Source: CAZGQY01 sp964528035 (GTDB lineage Bacteria > Pseudomonadota > Gammaproteobacteria > Methylococcales > UBA1147). Taken from it: 61,758 bases of DNA. The notes under the pieces are model-generated. The model saw only the letters and a program-made list of their open reading frames with translations. It was not told the origin of the DNA and did no database searches. Where the stretch lies: positions 1 through 61,758 of the forward strand of contig CAZGQY010000004.1 of NCBI GenBank assembly GCA_964528035.1, in the 5' to 3' direction. The position numbers were made by a program, and so were the translations under genes. Below are positions 52,838 through 60,877 of the stretch, in pieces; the stretch's first letter is position 1; every line of letters begins with the position of its first letter.

Positions 52838-52997
52838 GGAACGAGGATTCAATAATATACGAATCTTGACTTGTCTAATTGTCCGTCTACTGCGTTGTAG
52901 CAACAGTTGCGTAGCCCTGCTATGCGCCTGTTGCTACGCCTTGAAGACAAACAATAATCCTGCGTCAATCTTTCGCATATTATTAAAACCTCGCTCC
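52838..52997. mobile_element. 160-bp palindromic MITE-like element inserted at the fliI stop codon
   Basis: Left arm GGAACGAGGATTCAATAATA and right arm, reverse-complemented, GGAGCGAGGTTTTAATAATA pair, and the arms stay similar inward to a perfect 9-bp stem GTAGCAACA (52897-52905) / TGTTGCTAC. Inside, GCGTAG and CTATGC pair again. A direct TAA flanks both ends (52835-52837, which is the fliI stop, and 52998-53000), as a 3-bp target duplication would. It carries no transposase and no convincing gene. One copy only is seen in this window. Confidence 0.72.
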
Positions 52998-53000
52998 TAA

Positions 53001-53449
53001 GATGTAATTGTCGTCCAAAATATGTTCGCAGTATGCAACGGTTAGAGTGCGGGTCTTCGGTTGTGTGCGGTTTGAGAATAGTCCCCTCCAACAATTCCTG
53101 CAAATTCTTTGTTACAGAAGCCTGAATAACCAAAGGCTTGGGTATTTTATTTAAAAATAGGGTTAAAAGTGATGATGTTAAATATCTTTTTTGAGGTCAA
53201 GAATTCTCAATTCAGGCCGATAAAGAACGTGTTAATCGGAAAATTCAAACACCAGGTAATTGTTGTAGGTGCAGATTGGTTTTGAGTTCTTTTTTGATTA
53301 AAAGAGGCGAATTTTAGTCGTCTTTAGCGCGTTTAATCGCAAAAATGGGTCGAAATTTAATAGTTCAGGGGGTATGGCTCTGGGTCCCCTAAGTTCTTGC
53401 AGGTGACAGAATCCAGGGAATTCAGCCAAACAATTCAAATGGTTCGTAT
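53001..53449. other. Unusually long gap between the palindromic element and fliJ
   Basis: About 450 bp with no gene I can support. It contains a T-rich AT stretch and a GGGGG/CCCC hairpin near 53365-53390. A 95-codon minus-strand frame (52849-53133) crosses the palindromic element and is not convincing. The sequence may include a promoter for fliJ-fliK. Confidence 0.4.
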
Positions 53450-53872
53450 ATGAAAAAATCAAGACGCTTGAAAACCATAGTAGAGCTTGCAGCGTTCAAT
53501 GAAAAGAAAGCCGCCAAAACTATGGTCGATTCGAGAATTCAAAAAGAGGATGAGGAAAAAAAACTTGCGCAATTAACCACGTTCCAAGAGCAATACTCGA
53601 AAAGACTGCATAACAATGCGAGTCAGGGGTTGGCGGCAAGCCAATTGATTGAGTACCGTGAGTTTCTGTATAAAATCGGGAAGGCAATTAAAGAGCAGGA
53701 GCAGGTAGTGGGTGGTATGAATGAAAGTCTGGGAGGTCATATGGCAGTATGGCGTTCCGCGCGTCATCGCAGACAGGGGATGGATAAGATAATGGATACC
53801 ACCAGGAGTTACGAAATAAGGTTACAGGATAAGCGAGAACAGGCTGAGATCGATGATCGTCCCAGAAAATAA
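53450..53872 (+). CDS. fliJ: Flagellar export chaperone-like protein FliJ
   Basis: The 140-residue coiled-coil protein (KTIVELAAFNEKKAAKTM near the start; LEYREFLYKIGKAIKEQEQ-like helices in the middle) has the size, composition and position of FliJ, which links FliI to the export gate. Sequence conservation of the family is low, so the call depends partly on its place between fliI and fliK. It is separated from fliI by an inserted palindromic element and an unusually long gap. Confidence 0.85.
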   Translation: MKKSRRLKTIVELAAFNEKKAAKTMVDSRIQKEDEEKKLAQLTTFQEQYSKRLHNNASQGLAASQLIEYREFLYKIGKAIKEQEQVVGGMNESLGGHMAVWRSARHRRQGMDKIMDTTRSYEIRLQDKREQAEIDDRPRK

Positions 53873-53886
53873 CTGGCTATGATATT

Positions 53887-53902
53887 TGGTATGAAACCTG
53901 CT
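53887..53902 (+). promoter_or_regulatory. Possible sigma-54 promoter before fliK
   Basis: TGGTAT-GAAAC-CTGCT keeps the GG/GC spacing of sigma-54 promoters 15 nt after the fliJ stop codon and 113 nt before fliK. It is weaker than the two upstream elements (TAT for CAC, C for T). Confidence 0.35.
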
Positions 53903-54014
53903 TTAACTAGTTGGTGAGCATAAATGAATACCAGTCTCATGAAGGCTCGCAGAATTTAGATCGCTTGCTATGTTGCAGTACAGGTTTTAACCCGATTTTC
54001 GAATAGGCGTAATA

Positions 54015-55022
54015 ATGAATACCAACAGTTTAAACTCTTTGTTGCCGTTTCAGGCCTTAGGTGCCGATATCCGGCTGTTCCTGCAGCAACAAGCGGGAAC
54101 TGAGAATTCTGAAAGTTTTTTAACAAACCTTTTGGAACAGTTGCAGGAAGCTGGTGACGACGAGTCGCTGCAATCGGTGGCTGGAATATTGAATGGCCTG
54201 CTGGAAAATAATGAAATTGAAACTGTAGGTGGCCAATTTTTGCCGCCCCCGGCAATTTCTGACCCAAAATCTCTATTGGACGGTCAGCAGCATGAAATTC
54301 TCGGGTTGGCGGATGATGCTACTGATTCAGTGCTGCATCCGAAGTCGGCATTATCTGCTCTTTTACCTGCTGTTGCAGTGGATAAATCGATACCAAATCC
54401 AGGTCAATCTTCATCAATAAGTCAATCCCAGATACAATCTTTGCTGCGCGATTCGTCGCTAAACGCTCCGTTAATCCGGGACGATGCCGATGAAAACCTG
54501 TTAGCTTTCAATTCGCGTGAAGGATTAAATGTTCAGTCGCAGCAGGAATCTCGAATTGTAGCCCCAAAACTGCCCGTTGTGACCATTCAGAAGCCATTTG
54601 CGCAGCCTGGATGGCAGCAGGATTTCGGCGAGCGAATTACCTGGGTGGTAAATAAGGCGATGGAATCTGCTCAGTTACGTCTTAATCCTCCCCAGTTGGG
54701 CCCGGTTGAAGTACGTGTAAATTTCAGTCAGGATCAGGCTAATGTGGCCTTCAGTTCGCAAAACACAGCGGTTAGAGAGGCGATAGAATCGGCGATTCCA
54801 AGATTGCGGGATCTGATGAGTAATCAACAATTGAATCTTGGCGACGTGGATGTGTCGCCACATTCATTTACTGATCAGAGAGGTTCCGGGCAGCACGAAA
54901 ATCAAAATAATGGCGAGCTCGAGGCCGAGCCTGAGGTTTCCCCTGATGTGCGGGCGCAGGAAAATACTGAGAATGAAGGGCTAACTATTAGCAGCAATGG
55001 TTTGTTGAGTTATTATGTCTAG
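54015..55022 (+). CDS. fliK: Flagellar hook-length control protein FliK
   Basis: The 335-residue protein has a variable Gln/Ser-rich N-terminal two-thirds and a C-terminal Flg_hook domain with LRLNPPQLGPVEVRVN (about residues 221-236), then AVREAIESAIPRLRDLM and LNLGDVDVS. It sets hook length and switches export specificity. It is shorter than many FliKs (often 400 or more). It follows fliJ. The next 249 nt, 55023-55271, lead to rpsF, so the flagellar operon appears to end here. Confidence 0.88.
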   Translation: MNTNSLNSLLPFQALGADIRLFLQQQAGTENSESFLTNLLEQLQEAGDDESLQSVAGILNGLLENNEIETVGGQFLPPPAISDPKSLLDGQQHEILGLADDATDSVLHPKSALSALLPAVAVDKSIPNPGQSSSISQSQIQSLLRDSSLNAPLIRDDADENLLAFNSREGLNVQSQQESRIVAPKLPVVTIQKPFAQPGWQQDFGERITWVVNKAMESAQLRLNPPQLGPVEVRVNFSQDQANVAFSSQNTAVREAIESAIPRLRDLMSNQQLNLGDVDVSPHSFTDQRGSGQHENQNNGELEAEPEVSPDVRAQENTENEGLTISSNGLLSYYV

Positions 55023-55250
55023 TACACCTAATGGAAACTGGCCGGTTTCCGGTTATATGGCTCTTGTTTTATATCATTGGTTAAACACAATGATCTTTCC
55101 TCTTGAATAAGTTTACTTTGAAGATCGGTATCAACCTGAGCCTACCCGATCGGTTTGCTAAGTAATAACATCTCTTGTATGATGCGCAGTTCTTTGTAAC
55201 AAACTCCTTGCCTTACATGTTCCTTTGAACAAACGTTCAGAGACTGGAGG

Positions 55251-55268
55251 CTCTTATCCGAGAGGGGA
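55251..55268 (+). promoter_or_regulatory. Hairpin covering the rpsF ribosome binding site
   Basis: CTCT (55251-55254) pairs with AGAG (55261-55264) around the loop TATCCG; the second arm overlaps the GAGGGG ribosome binding site of rpsF. A CCG loop near the start of rpsF recalls the S6:S18 leader element that represses this operon in other bacteria. The stem is short, so this is tentative. Confidence 0.35.
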
Positions 55269-55271
55269 AAA

Positions 55272-55709
55272 ATGCGTCATTACGAAATAGTTATTCTTGT
55301 GCACCCGGATCAAAGTGGTCAAGTACCCGCAATGATCGAGCGTTATCGTACATTAGTCAGTTCTAAGTCAGGATCCATACATCGACTCGAGGATTGGGGG
55401 CGTCGGCAGCTTGCCTTTCCAATTAAGAAAATCCATAAGGCTCATTACCTATTGATGAATATAGAATGTGGTGACGAGGTGCTTGCGGAACTCGAAAATG
55501 GATTCCGATTCAACGATGCAATATTAAGAAATGTGATCCTTCGTAAAGATGGACCCGTTACCGAAGCATCTCCGATGGTTCAGGCAGTAGAAAGCGAAAG
55601 GCCGCAAGTAGTTGAATCGAGCGAGAAAGCAGAAACCGAAGATGTCGGCGAAGATGATACTGCTGCTGGCGAAGATGTAGCGGAGGATACGCCCGCCGAG
55701 CCAGGCTAA
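55272..55709 (+). CDS. rpsF: 30S ribosomal protein S6
   Basis: The 145-residue protein has the S6 core: MRHYEIVILVHPDQ, then EDWGRRQLAFPIKKIHKAHYLLMNIEC and FRFNDAILRNVILRK. The last 30 residues form an acidic tail (Glu, Asp and Ala), as in many gammaproteobacterial S6 proteins, where RimK may add glutamates. It lies in the 30S platform with S18, whose gene follows. Confidence 0.97.
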   Translation: MRHYEIVILVHPDQSGQVPAMIERYRTLVSSKSGSIHRLEDWGRRQLAFPIKKIHKAHYLLMNIECGDEVLAELENGFRFNDAILRNVILRKDGPVTEASPMVQAVESERPQVVESSEKAETEDVGEDDTAAGEDVAEDTPAEPG

Positions 55710-55801
55710 TACATCCGGCTCTGCAAACAGTTTTCGAAATCGAAACCATCAAATTGACTGAAAATTTTCAGATACTCTAGTATATACGCGCGAGGTTTTA
55801 T

Positions 55802-56032
55802 ATGGCACGTCAGTTCAAACGCAAAAAATTCTGTCGTTTTGAGGCGGAAAATGCAAAAGAAATCGATTATAAAGATTTGGATCTACTCAATGATTTTATA
55901 TCGGAAACCGGAAAGATAGTACCCAGTCGTATTACTGGAACCAGTGCCCGATATCAACGGCAGCTTTCTGCGGCAATAAAAAGAGCCCGATTTTTGGCGT
56001 TGATACCTTATTGCGACGCACATAGAAGTTGA
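55802..56032 (+). CDS. rpsR: 30S ribosomal protein S18
   Basis: The 76-residue protein is typical S18: RRKKFCRF-like N terminus (here FKRKKFCRF), DYKDLDLLNDFISETGKIVPSRITGTSARYQRQLS and AIKRARFLALIPYCDAH. It binds S6 in the 30S subunit. A GAGG ribosome binding site lies before the ATG. It belongs to the rpsF-rpsR-DUF2232-rplI group. Confidence 0.97.
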   Translation: MARQFKRKKFCRFEAENAKEIDYKDLDLLNDFISETGKIVPSRITGTSARYQRQLSAAIKRARFLALIPYCDAHRS

Positions 56033-56220
56033 TACCTAATGATTTAGCAGGTTGTTGTCGGGTTCAGAGGCTGCTGTATGTAGAGTAGATAGCGGCTTGT
56101 TCCCGGTTATTTTAAAAATCATCCACTTTTCACACGACTATTATTGGATTTGATGGATTTTAGACTGCTTTATCCGGTGATGACATCTATGTTTAGAGTG
56201 ATTCCTGTAGTGTTGCAATC

Positions 56221-57138
56221 ATGATGCGTTTTCTGGCCACATATATTATGCACGGACGGATGCAGGCTGTAATGACTGTGTCAATCCTGGCGTTTCTTTC
56301 GCTGTTGGTCGCTCCATTAAGTTTATTCAGTGCTGCGGCTGTTGCGTTGGTGGCGTTGCGGACCGGCTTACGTGAAAGTTGCCTGGTTATGCTATCGGCG
56401 GCTGTGGCAATTGCTTTGCTTGGCGCGCTGATATTTAATAATTATTTCTTTGCGGTTGCATATGCTTTGGGGTTTTGGGTGCCGGTCTGTTTGGTTGCAC
56501 TTTTTTTACGGGCCAGTGGAAAAATCGGTTTAGCTCTTGAAGTTACTCTGATTATGGGACTGTGTGTCATTGGTGGGATCTATTTGTTTGGAGATGATCC
56601 TGCGTTGTTTTGGCAGCATAGGTTGCAAACAGTGTTGCAACCGATTTTGGAAAATCCACCGTCGCATATCGATCTTTCCCAATTTGAACTGGGTATAAAT
56701 AGTGCATCACACTATATGACCGGAATCGTTGCAACCGGAACGGTGTCTTCTGTGTTGTTGGCTTTGTTGTTGGCACGTTGGTGGCAATCGATTTTGTTTA
56801 ATCCCGGTGGGTTTAGAAAGGAATTCCTGACTATGCGTTCAGATGCACCTGTTGCGTACGCATGTTTGCTGATATTTTTACTTGCCGGGTTAATGGAAAG
56901 TGATTCGGTCGGAGTGTGGCGAAATATGAGTATTTTGGCATTCTTCTTTTTTCTCATCATTGGTGTATCGGTACTGCATTGTGTCGTTTCAGTTACAAAG
57001 CAAAAACGTGTGCTGTTGCCTTTGATGTATGCCGGGATGTTGTTTATTCCTCATTTGATGCTTCCGATTGCTCTTATGGGATTTACCGATACCTGGTTGA
57101 ATTGGCGACGGAAACTCATTGAACAGGGAGCAGTATAG
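56221..57138 (+). CDS. DUF2232 (YybS-like) membrane protein
   Basis: The 305-residue inner-membrane protein has about eight hydrophobic segments and a C-terminal RRKLIEQG. Position between rpsR and rplI and the fold pattern match the DUF2232 protein commonly found there in gammaproteobacteria. Its function is not known. It follows rpsR by 188 nt and precedes rplI by 97 nt. Confidence 0.82.
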   Translation: MMRFLATYIMHGRMQAVMTVSILAFLSLLVAPLSLFSAAAVALVALRTGLRESCLVMLSAAVAIALLGALIFNNYFFAVAYALGFWVPVCLVALFLRASGKIGLALEVTLIMGLCVIGGIYLFGDDPALFWQHRLQTVLQPILENPPSHIDLSQFELGINSASHYMTGIVATGTVSSVLLALLLARWWQSILFNPGGFRKEFLTMRSDAPVAYACLLIFLLAGLMESDSVGVWRNMSILAFFFFLIIGVSVLHCVVSVTKQKRVLLPLMYAGMLFIPHLMLPIALMGFTDTWLNWRRKLIEQGAV

Positions 57139-57183
57139 TGTTGTCAGATGGCGCTGGTAGCCTCTACATTTAAAGTAATACAA

Positions 57184-57207
57184 GTGCTTCTATATATATC
57201 GAAGCAC
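57184..57207. other. Stem-loop in the rplI leader
   Basis: GTGCTTC (57184-57190) and GAAGCAC (57201-57207) form a perfect 7-bp stem with an AT loop (TATATATATC), 28 nt before the rplI ATG. It may regulate rplI or process the mRNA; no T-run follows. Confidence 0.4.
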
Positions 57208-57235
57208 AATATAATGGTTTAAAAGGTATAGAACG

Positions 57236-57682
57236 ATGGAATTAATACTTCTTGAGAAAATTTCGAATCTGGGTAATTTAGGCGATAAAGTCTCTGTTAA
57301 ATCCGGCTATGGGCGTAATTTCCTGGTTCCTCAGGGCAAAGCAGTGCTGGCTACCGCCGAAAAATTGGCTGAGTTTGAGCAGCGAAGGGCGGAATTGGAA
57401 AAGAAAGCCAACGAAGAGTTGGTCGCTGCCGAAAAGCGTAGAGATCAACTGAAAGAGCTTTCTATAACGATTACCCAGAAAGCGGGAGAAGAAGGAAAAT
57501 TATTTGGTTCGGTTGGAACGCAGGATATAGCAGATGCAGTCATTGCTGCAGGCTTCGAAATTCAAAAACAGGAAATACGGTTACCTGATGGTGTGTTGCG
57601 TCATACTGGCGATTTCGAAATTGATATCCAGTTGCATTCTGACATTGTTGAAAAATTGGCATTGTCGATTGTTGCTGAATAA
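57236..57682 (+). CDS. rplI: 50S ribosomal protein L9
   Basis: The 148-residue protein is typical L9: MELILLEKISNLGNLGDKVSVKSGYGRNFLVPQGKA, a long connecting helix and a C-terminal domain with LFGSVGTQDIADA and IDIQLHSDIV. It binds 23S rRNA at the base of the L1 stalk. It is last in the rpsF-rpsR-DUF2232-rplI group. Confidence 0.97.
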   Translation: MELILLEKISNLGNLGDKVSVKSGYGRNFLVPQGKAVLATAEKLAEFEQRRAELEKKANEELVAAEKRRDQLKELSITITQKAGEEGKLFGSVGTQDIADAVIAAGFEIQKQEIRLPDGVLRHTGDFEIDIQLHSDIVEKLALSIVAE

Positions 57683-57962
57683 GCTTTGATTGTCGGGGAC
57701 GTGAGAATATTTCACCTGCTGTGATATACCTATTGCTGAATCCCAAAAATCAACAGGTTGTACTCTCATTAGCTGTACGCTGAATAATTACAATTTTAGT
57801 TATTCTTCTTCAAGCTCGGCTCTAGTCGTGTATGCCATAGCTTAAATGAAAATGGGCAGTAAAGCGTACTGGGTGTTTGATGTTGGCAGAGCGGTTGATG
57901 AATAATGCCGTTCACTCCGTCAAATTGAGTAGCGGGTAAAATTCTAACAATAGAGTCAAAAT

Positions 57963-58910
57963 GTGTTCATCATAACCGGCGGTGCAGGTTTTATCGGCAG
58001 TAATTTGGTGCGTGGGCTGAATTCGCGTGGTGTGTGCGATATATTGGTCGTGGATAATTTGCATAACGGGGTCAAATTTCGGAATCTGGTCGATTGCGGG
58101 ATTTCTGACTATCTGGATAAAGCTACGTTTCTTGAAAAACTAACATCCGGGGAATTTAATGATTTAGCGATTGATGCCATATTTCATCAAGGGGCCTGTT
58201 CTGCAACCACTGAGTGGGATGGACGCTACATGATGGAAAATAATTACGAATATTCAAAAATCTTGTTGAATTTTTGTATCGATCACGATATTCCCTTCAT
58301 CTATGCTTCCAGTGCTGCAGTGTATGGGGCAGGGACAGTTTTTAAAGAAGATCCTGCCCACGAGTCTCCGCTTAACGTATACGGATATTCCAAATATCGC
58401 TTTGACCAATACTTGCGTGAACGATTTTTAAAAATAAAATCCCAGGTTGTGGGCTTGCGGTATTTCAATGTTTATGGGCCTCACGAAGCTCATAAGGAAA
58501 GCATGGCCAGCGTCGCATTCCATCTTAATAATCAAATTTTGCAAAGCGGTAAACTCCGATTGTTTCAAGGATGTGATGGTTACGGCGATGGTGAACAACG
58601 CCGTGATTTTATTTTTGTTGGCGATGTGGTGGATGTCAATCTCTGGTTTTTTGATCATCCACAGTTGAGTGGTATATTTAATTTGGGAACGGGACGCAGT
58701 CAGCCGTTCAACGATGTTGCCAATGCGGTAATAAACCACCACGGTCAGGGTCAGATCGAATATATCCCGTTCCCGGATCATTTAAAGGGTTGCTACCAGA
58801 GTTTTACCGAGGCTAATCTTGATACACTCCGCACTGCGGGTTATACGCAGTCGTTTAAGAGTGTGGAAGAGGGTGTTGGTGAATATATGAAATGGTTGAA
58901 TCGCGAGTAA
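57963..58910 (+). CDS. hldD: ADP-L-glycero-D-manno-heptose-6-epimerase
   Basis: The 315-residue SDR enzyme converts ADP-D-glycero-D-manno-heptose to the L-glycero form for LPS inner core. It has the NAD(P) loop TGGAGFIGSN, the HldD-typical HQGACSATTEWDGRYMMENN, catalytic Ser in YASSAAVYG and the YxxxK pair in YGYSKYRFDQY. The start is GTG at 57963 because the ATG two bases upstream runs into a stop. The catalytic residues are intact, unlike in the SDR protein at 36389. Confidence 0.95.
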   Translation: MFIITGGAGFIGSNLVRGLNSRGVCDILVVDNLHNGVKFRNLVDCGISDYLDKATFLEKLTSGEFNDLAIDAIFHQGACSATTEWDGRYMMENNYEYSKILLNFCIDHDIPFIYASSAAVYGAGTVFKEDPAHESPLNVYGYSKYRFDQYLRERFLKIKSQVVGLRYFNVYGPHEAHKESMASVAFHLNNQILQSGKLRLFQGCDGYGDGEQRRDFIFVGDVVDVNLWFFDHPQLSGIFNLGTGRSQPFNDVANAVINHHGQGQIEYIPFPDHLKGCYQSFTEANLDTLRTAGYTQSFKSVEEGVGEYMKWLNRE

Positions 58911-58996
58911 TTGTTTGATCCTGTTTTCCACTTTATCTTTTGCCCCGGGATTAGCATCATCTGACCGGCGGTCGATTAAAAATACTGTTCTCCAAA

Positions 58997-60262
58997 ATGC
59001 GTTTTGTTTATAACACGGTTATAGTTCTTCTCGCGCCCTTTTTCTTTTTCCGGCTATTTTACAGATCTCGAAAAGCCTCTGCATACCGCAGCCGTTGGAA
59101 TGAACGCCTGGCCCTTTATCGATCGCCGTCGAATAGCGGAGTCATCTGGTTTCATACGGTGTCCTTCGGTGAGGCGGAAGCAGCGTTTCCGTTGATATTG
59201 AAAGTTCAGAAACGCTATCCTGATCGAAAATTATTGGTTACCACCACTACGCTCACGGGATCGAATCGTGTAAAACAGGTGCTGGGGAAATCGGTTCTCC
59301 ATGTCTATTTGCCCTACGATATACCGGGTTGTGCTGCGCGATTTATTAATCGGTATAAGCCCATACTGGGGGTGATTGTGGAAACAGAGATTTGGCCCGA
59401 TCTTTATCGGCAATGTGGAAATAACGGAGTTCCACTGGCAATCGTTAATGCCCGATTGTCGGAACGTTCTGCTCGTGGTTATAAGCGATTAAGTGGCTTG
59501 GTTACGGAAACCCTGATGCATTTGTCATTAGTTGCCGCACAGACCCAGGAAGATGCACAACGATTTATAGAAATTGGTGCATTTCCAAAAACAGTGGAGG
59601 TGACCGGAAATCTGAAATTCGATTACAGGATTCCTGATTCCCTGATCGAAGATGGGTGGCGAATTCGGAAAAGTCTGTTTCCGGAGCGATTGGTGTGGAT
59701 TGCAGCGAGTACACATAAAGGAGAAGAAGAGCAGATACTGGATGCATTCGAAAATATTCGCAGTTCGCTGGATAAAGTGTTGTTAATATTGGTGCCACGT
59801 CGGCCCGAGCGCTTTGGACGAGTTGCGCTGTTGTGTAAGAATCGAGGTTACAAGCTAACCAGGCGCAGTGAAAACAAGTCGTGTGACGAATCTACGCATG
59901 TGTTTCTGCTCGATACTATGGGTGAACTAAAGCAATTCTATGCGGCTACAGATCTTGCTTATGTCGGTGGAAGCCTCGTATCGACGGGTGGACATAATGT
60001 TCTGGAACCTGCAGCCTTGGGTGTACCTGTATTGTTTGGTCCGCATATGTTTAATTTTGAAAAAATTGCACAACTTTTAGTCGCTGCGGATGGTGGTGTC
60101 CAGGTCGACAACAGCAACGGGCTTGCCGAGCAGGTAATACGCTTTTTCAGCGATGAGGCTTATCGACTATCTATCGGTCAGAATGCGCGGGCGTTGGTAG
60201 AAAATAATCGTGGTGCGGTCAATAAGGTTTTGAGCCGGTTAGATAGATTATTGGATATCTAA
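58997..60262 (+). CDS. waaA: 3-deoxy-D-manno-octulosonic acid transferase (Kdo transferase)
   Basis: The 421-residue enzyme (GT30) attaches Kdo to lipid A at the inner membrane. It has a short N-terminal membrane-associated helix (IVLLAPFFFFRLF), WFHTVSFGEAEAAFPLI with the catalytic Glu, PYDIPGCAARFINRYKP and the C-terminal FVGGSLV-like YVGGSLVSTGGHNVLEPAA. It follows hldD, so both LPS core genes may be one unit. The stop codon lies inside a 14-bp stem. Confidence 0.95.
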   Translation: MRFVYNTVIVLLAPFFFFRLFYRSRKASAYRSRWNERLALYRSPSNSGVIWFHTVSFGEAEAAFPLILKVQKRYPDRKLLVTTTTLTGSNRVKQVLGKSVLHVYLPYDIPGCAARFINRYKPILGVIVETEIWPDLYRQCGNNGVPLAIVNARLSERSARGYKRLSGLVTETLMHLSLVAAQTQEDAQRFIEIGAFPKTVEVTGNLKFDYRIPDSLIEDGWRIRKSLFPERLVWIAASTHKGEEEQILDAFENIRSSLDKVLLILVPRRPERFGRVALLCKNRGYKLTRRSENKSCDESTHVFLLDTMGELKQFYAATDLAYVGGSLVSTGGHNVLEPAALGVPVLFGPHMFNFEKIAQLLVAADGGVQVDNSNGLAEQVIRFFSDEAYRLSIGQNARALVENNRGAVNKVLSRLDRLLDI

Positions 60263-60276
60263 CCGGCTCTTGATTT
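60232..60276 (+). terminator. Perfect 14-bp stem-loop overlapping the waaA stop codon
   Basis: GAGCCGGTTAGATA (60232-60245) and TATCTAACCGGCTC (60256-60269) pair perfectly around a 10-nt loop, and TTGATTT follows. The stop codon of waaA (60260-60262) lies in the second arm. The T-run is imperfect, so termination may be partial and allow read-through into the next gene 39 nt on. Confidence 0.65.
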
Positions 60277-60308
60277 AAAGATCTGCAATTTCTGAGCGAT
60301 CGATATTT

Positions 60309-60683
60309 GTGAAGATAAAAAAACGATTTATTGTCGTGGCTTTGTTTGTTGGCCTGGTTTACTACTTTGTTGACGATTACCAGCATAAAATGGTCAGGGT
60401 ATCATCGACTCGATTGTATCTCCCTGTCGTGAAAGTCAAAGAGATCGTCATGAAGATTCCTCGTGTTAATGGACATTATCTAAACTGGAAAGCGACTGTA
60501 AAGTTGAAAAATGACCGTTTGGTATCGGTGGTGGTTGCTCACAGTCCGGTTCCAAAAGTGGGTGATTGTATGCCGGTAATCGTAACAGAATTCGAGCGTG
60601 GTGGAATCGCCGCAGTTCTGAGCGTTGATGCGTGGCAGATGGGTGCATATTTCGCTGCAGAAAATCAGTGTGGTAGGGGTTAA
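60309..60683 (+). CDS. Small membrane-anchored hypothetical protein
   Basis: The 124-residue product begins with GTG and has a basic start (MKIKKRF), a hydrophobic segment (IVVALFVGLVYYFV) and a soluble remainder expected in the periplasm, with two cysteines (one in VGDCMPV, one in ENQCGRG). I do not recognise a family. It lies 47 nt past waaA, across the hairpin, so it may be partly co-transcribed. Confidence 0.65.
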   Translation: MKIKKRFIVVALFVGLVYYFVDDYQHKMVRVSSTRLYLPVVKVKEIVMKIPRVNGHYLNWKATVKLKNDRLVSVVVAHSPVPKVGDCMPVIVTEFERGGIAAVLSVDAWQMGAYFAAENQCGRG

Positions 60684-60877
60684 TCGCTCATTATCTATAA
60701 TCGGTATTCCTCGATTTTTTCATATGAAATAGTAAATTTGGAACGATATTCCCGATAATCAATAAACTAAATAAGCTATTATATAGATATCAACTGGTTA
60801 CAATTGGTGGACTCGGGAAAATGGAGGAGTATGGGTTGAGGGGGTATATTTTCGTGTAATTAAAATCTGGGTTATTT

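Noticed and set aside
52849..53133. 95-codon minus-strand frame after fliI
   Set aside because: It runs through the palindromic element and has no ribosome binding site or recognisable domain.
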